Positions 62,774 to 64,000 of a stretch of DNA of 64,000 nucleotides are shown piece after piece. The stretch is from Ensifer adhaerens. Its GTDB lineage: Bacteria; Pseudomonadota; Alphaproteobacteria; Rhizobiales; Rhizobiaceae. How positions within the stretch are numbered: position 1 is the stretch's first letter; every line of letters begins with the position of its first letter. The DNA is taken from the NCBI RefSeq assembly GCF_020035535.1, contig NZ_CP083349.1, positions 2,046,001 through 2,110,000 of the forward strand. The letters are read 5' to 3'. A program made the translations under genes and the position numbers. Under the pieces are notes generated by a model. That model had not been told where the DNA came from. It did no database searches and worked only from the letters and a program-made list of their open reading frames with translations.

Positions 62774-63307
62774 ATGACCGACGAAGCCCCCGCGCCGCTC
62801 CTGACTGAAGACGATCTGCGCCACATCACCCGCTGGGCGATCCTCTGCGCCGAACGCGCGCTTCCGCTCTTCGAGGCGGCGGTGCCGGGCGACAGTCGCC
62901 CGCGCGAGGCGATTGCCGCGGCCCTCGCCTTTGCTGAAGGGGGCCCGCGCACCGCGACCTTGCGCAAGGCGGCCTGGAGCGCCCAAGCGGCGGCGCGCGC
63001 GGTTGACGATCCCGCCGCCAAGGCGGCCGCCCGCGCGGCGATTGCCGCTGCCGGTGCGCCCTACACCCACCCGATCGAAACGCCGCACCAGATCAACCAC
63101 ATCCTCGGCCCCGCCGCCTATGCCATCCAGGCGCTGTCGCTCGGCGCGGAAGACGAGGCCGGCAGCATGGAGACCGAACTGCGCTCAGCGATCGCCGCCG
63201 CATCGCAGGACATCCGGCGTATCATCGGCAAGTTGCCGGGGCGCAAGCCCAGCAAGGGCGCCTTTCACGCGGTGCTCTACCGGCTCGATACCGCCCTGCG
63301 CCCCTGA
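62774..63307 (+). CDS. Imm-5-like putative immunity protein
   Basis: A 177-residue alanine-rich helical protein. RWAILCAERALPLFEAAVPG, DSRPREAIAAALAFAEG and ATLRKAAWSAQAAARAVDDP follow the Imm-5-like pattern of repeated helical hairpins. Members are called immunity proteins mainly from context in other genomes. No toxin is nearby. Confidence 0.6.
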   Translation: MTDEAPAPLLTEDDLRHITRWAILCAERALPLFEAAVPGDSRPREAIAAALAFAEGGPRTATLRKAAWSAQAAARAVDDPAAKAAARAAIAAAGAPYTHPIETPHQINHILGPAAYAIQALSLGAEDEAGSMETELRSAIAAASQDIRRIIGKLPGRKPSKGAFHAVLYRLDTALRP

Positions 63308-63331
63308 CCAAGCGCGCGGCGAGGCGGGAGA

Positions 63332-64000
63332 TCACACCGGGGGCCGCATCCGCGCCTTGCCCGCTTCCTCGCTGATCCAGGCAATCACCGTCTGCAACGG
63401 CGGAGATTTGCGGTAGCGCGGCCAGACCAGATAGAAATCCGAGGGCCCGGACATCGACCCCGAGAAAATGCGGATGAGCCGGCCTTCGGCGATGTCCTGC
63501 GCCACGAAATCGCCATTGGCGAGCACGATGCCCTGCCCGGCGATCGCCGCCTCGATCGCATGCGAAGTCTGGTTGAAGCTGATGCCCTTGAACGAGGCCT
63601 GCCGGCTGCCGCCGAAATGCCGCTCGATGAACTCCGGCCAGAAATTGTGCGCATCGTGCAGCAGCGTGTAGCCGGCAAGCTCGTCCGCCGTCTCGGGCAC
63701 CGGCCGGCCGGCCATCAGCATCGGGCTGCAGACCGCGACGATCTCCTGCTCGAACAACAGTTCCACCGCGAGCCCCGGCCCAAAGGGCGGCCGCCCGTAG
63801 CGCACCGCCAGGTCCACGCCATCGGCCTGGAAATTCGACATGCGATCGGACGCAAGAATATGCAGGTCGAGATCGGGATGGCGTGCGGTGAAATCCGGCA
63901 GCCGCGGGATCAGCCATTTCGAGGCAAAGGATGGCGTGGTGCTGATCGTCAGCCGCACCGGCTGCGGCTTCAGCCCATCGGTCGCCCGCGCGATGATGTC
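63332..64000 (-). CDS. LysR-type regulator, 3' part
   Basis: The frame stays open to the right edge, so the helix-turn-helix lies outside the window. The visible 223 residues are a LysR effector domain of GcvA type: PVRLTISTTPSFASKWLIPR, ADGVDLAVRYGRPPFGPGLA and AAIAGQGIVLANGDFVAQDI. Target genes would lie beyond the window or be the Imm-5-like gene; not decidable. Confidence 0.85.
   Translation of the reverse strand, partial: DIIARATDGLKPQPVRLTISTTPSFASKWLIPRLPDFTARHPDLDLHILASDRMSNFQADGVDLAVRYGRPPFGPGLAVELLFEQEIVAVCSPMLMAGRPVPETADELAGYTLLHDAHNFWPEFIERHFGGSRQASFKGISFNQTSHAIEAAIAGQGIVLANGDFVAQDIAEGRLIRIFSGSMSGPSDFYLVWPRYRKSPPLQTVIAWISEEAGKARMRPPV

Overview
The window is GC-rich alphaproteobacterial DNA. 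Its gene content points to the Rhizobiales, most likely Ensifer/Sinorhizobium (inference). Supporting signs are BA14K, DUF1127, DUF1515, DUF3095 and entericidin-type small proteins, dispersed rhizobial palindromic repeats, Tat-exported enzymes and strong GGAG-type ribosome sites. About 75 real genes, two tRNA genes and several decayed genes can be supported. Both window edges cut a gene: an AspT exchanger on the left and a LysR regulator on the right.

Region 0-14 kb holds host metabolism. An aspartate 4-decarboxylase gene sits between two AspT-type exchanger genes, followed by a divergent SLC13/RCK permease. Three regulator/enzyme pairs follow: LysR with RidA and an Old Yellow Enzyme, a Tat-exported alpha/beta hydrolase with an MBL-fold enzyme, and a divergent GlxA-type AraC regulator. 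Region 14.2-22.9 kb (minus strand) is a decayed prophage late module: small and large terminase, P22-like portal, a frame-broken S74-chaperone protein, tail fibre and partner, GH19 endolysin, holin, spanin-like protein and DUF1515. Scaffold, capsid and tail genes and an integrase are absent. It ends at a strong terminator.

Region 23-35 kb is mainly host genes: Sel1 protein, small lipoproteins, BA14K, ddl, esterase-like hydrolases, crcB with a fluoride riboswitch, and a nucleoside deaminase. It also carries wreckage: an alpha/beta hydrolase pseudogene, a duplicated 3' fragment of the deaminase and an IS5-like relic. Region 35.4-40.9 kb is a second phage-type module with early genes. Replication-type genes (a DnaA domain IV protein, a primosomal-type protein) run leftward from an operator-promoter. 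An S24/LexA-type repressor faces them, and a second promoter 1.5 kb away carries a similar operator.

Region 41-64 kb is again mostly host DNA: a heme-copper-oxidase-like small membrane protein, entericidin, a glycosyltransferase, a frameshifted Imm8-like immunity gene, and two tRNA-Lys(CTT) genes as a long inverted repeat. Next come PhzF, a NUDIX/endonuclease-family pair, CYTH-CHAD and DapA-family genes, and an isoquinoline-oxidoreductase-type molybdenum hydroxylase with its own cytochrome c. The end holds ohr/ohrR, a DUF3095 cyclase-like gene, a GreA-family factor, a GST and an Imm-5-like protein.

The points I find most worth a second look are OhrR-type boxes upstream of the DUF3095 gene, the repressor operator pair of the early phage module, the gutted late module that keeps an apparently complete lysis cassette, the tRNA-Lys inverted repeat, an unassigned terminator-ended region near 41.9 kb, and a small gene interrupted by an in-frame amber codon.
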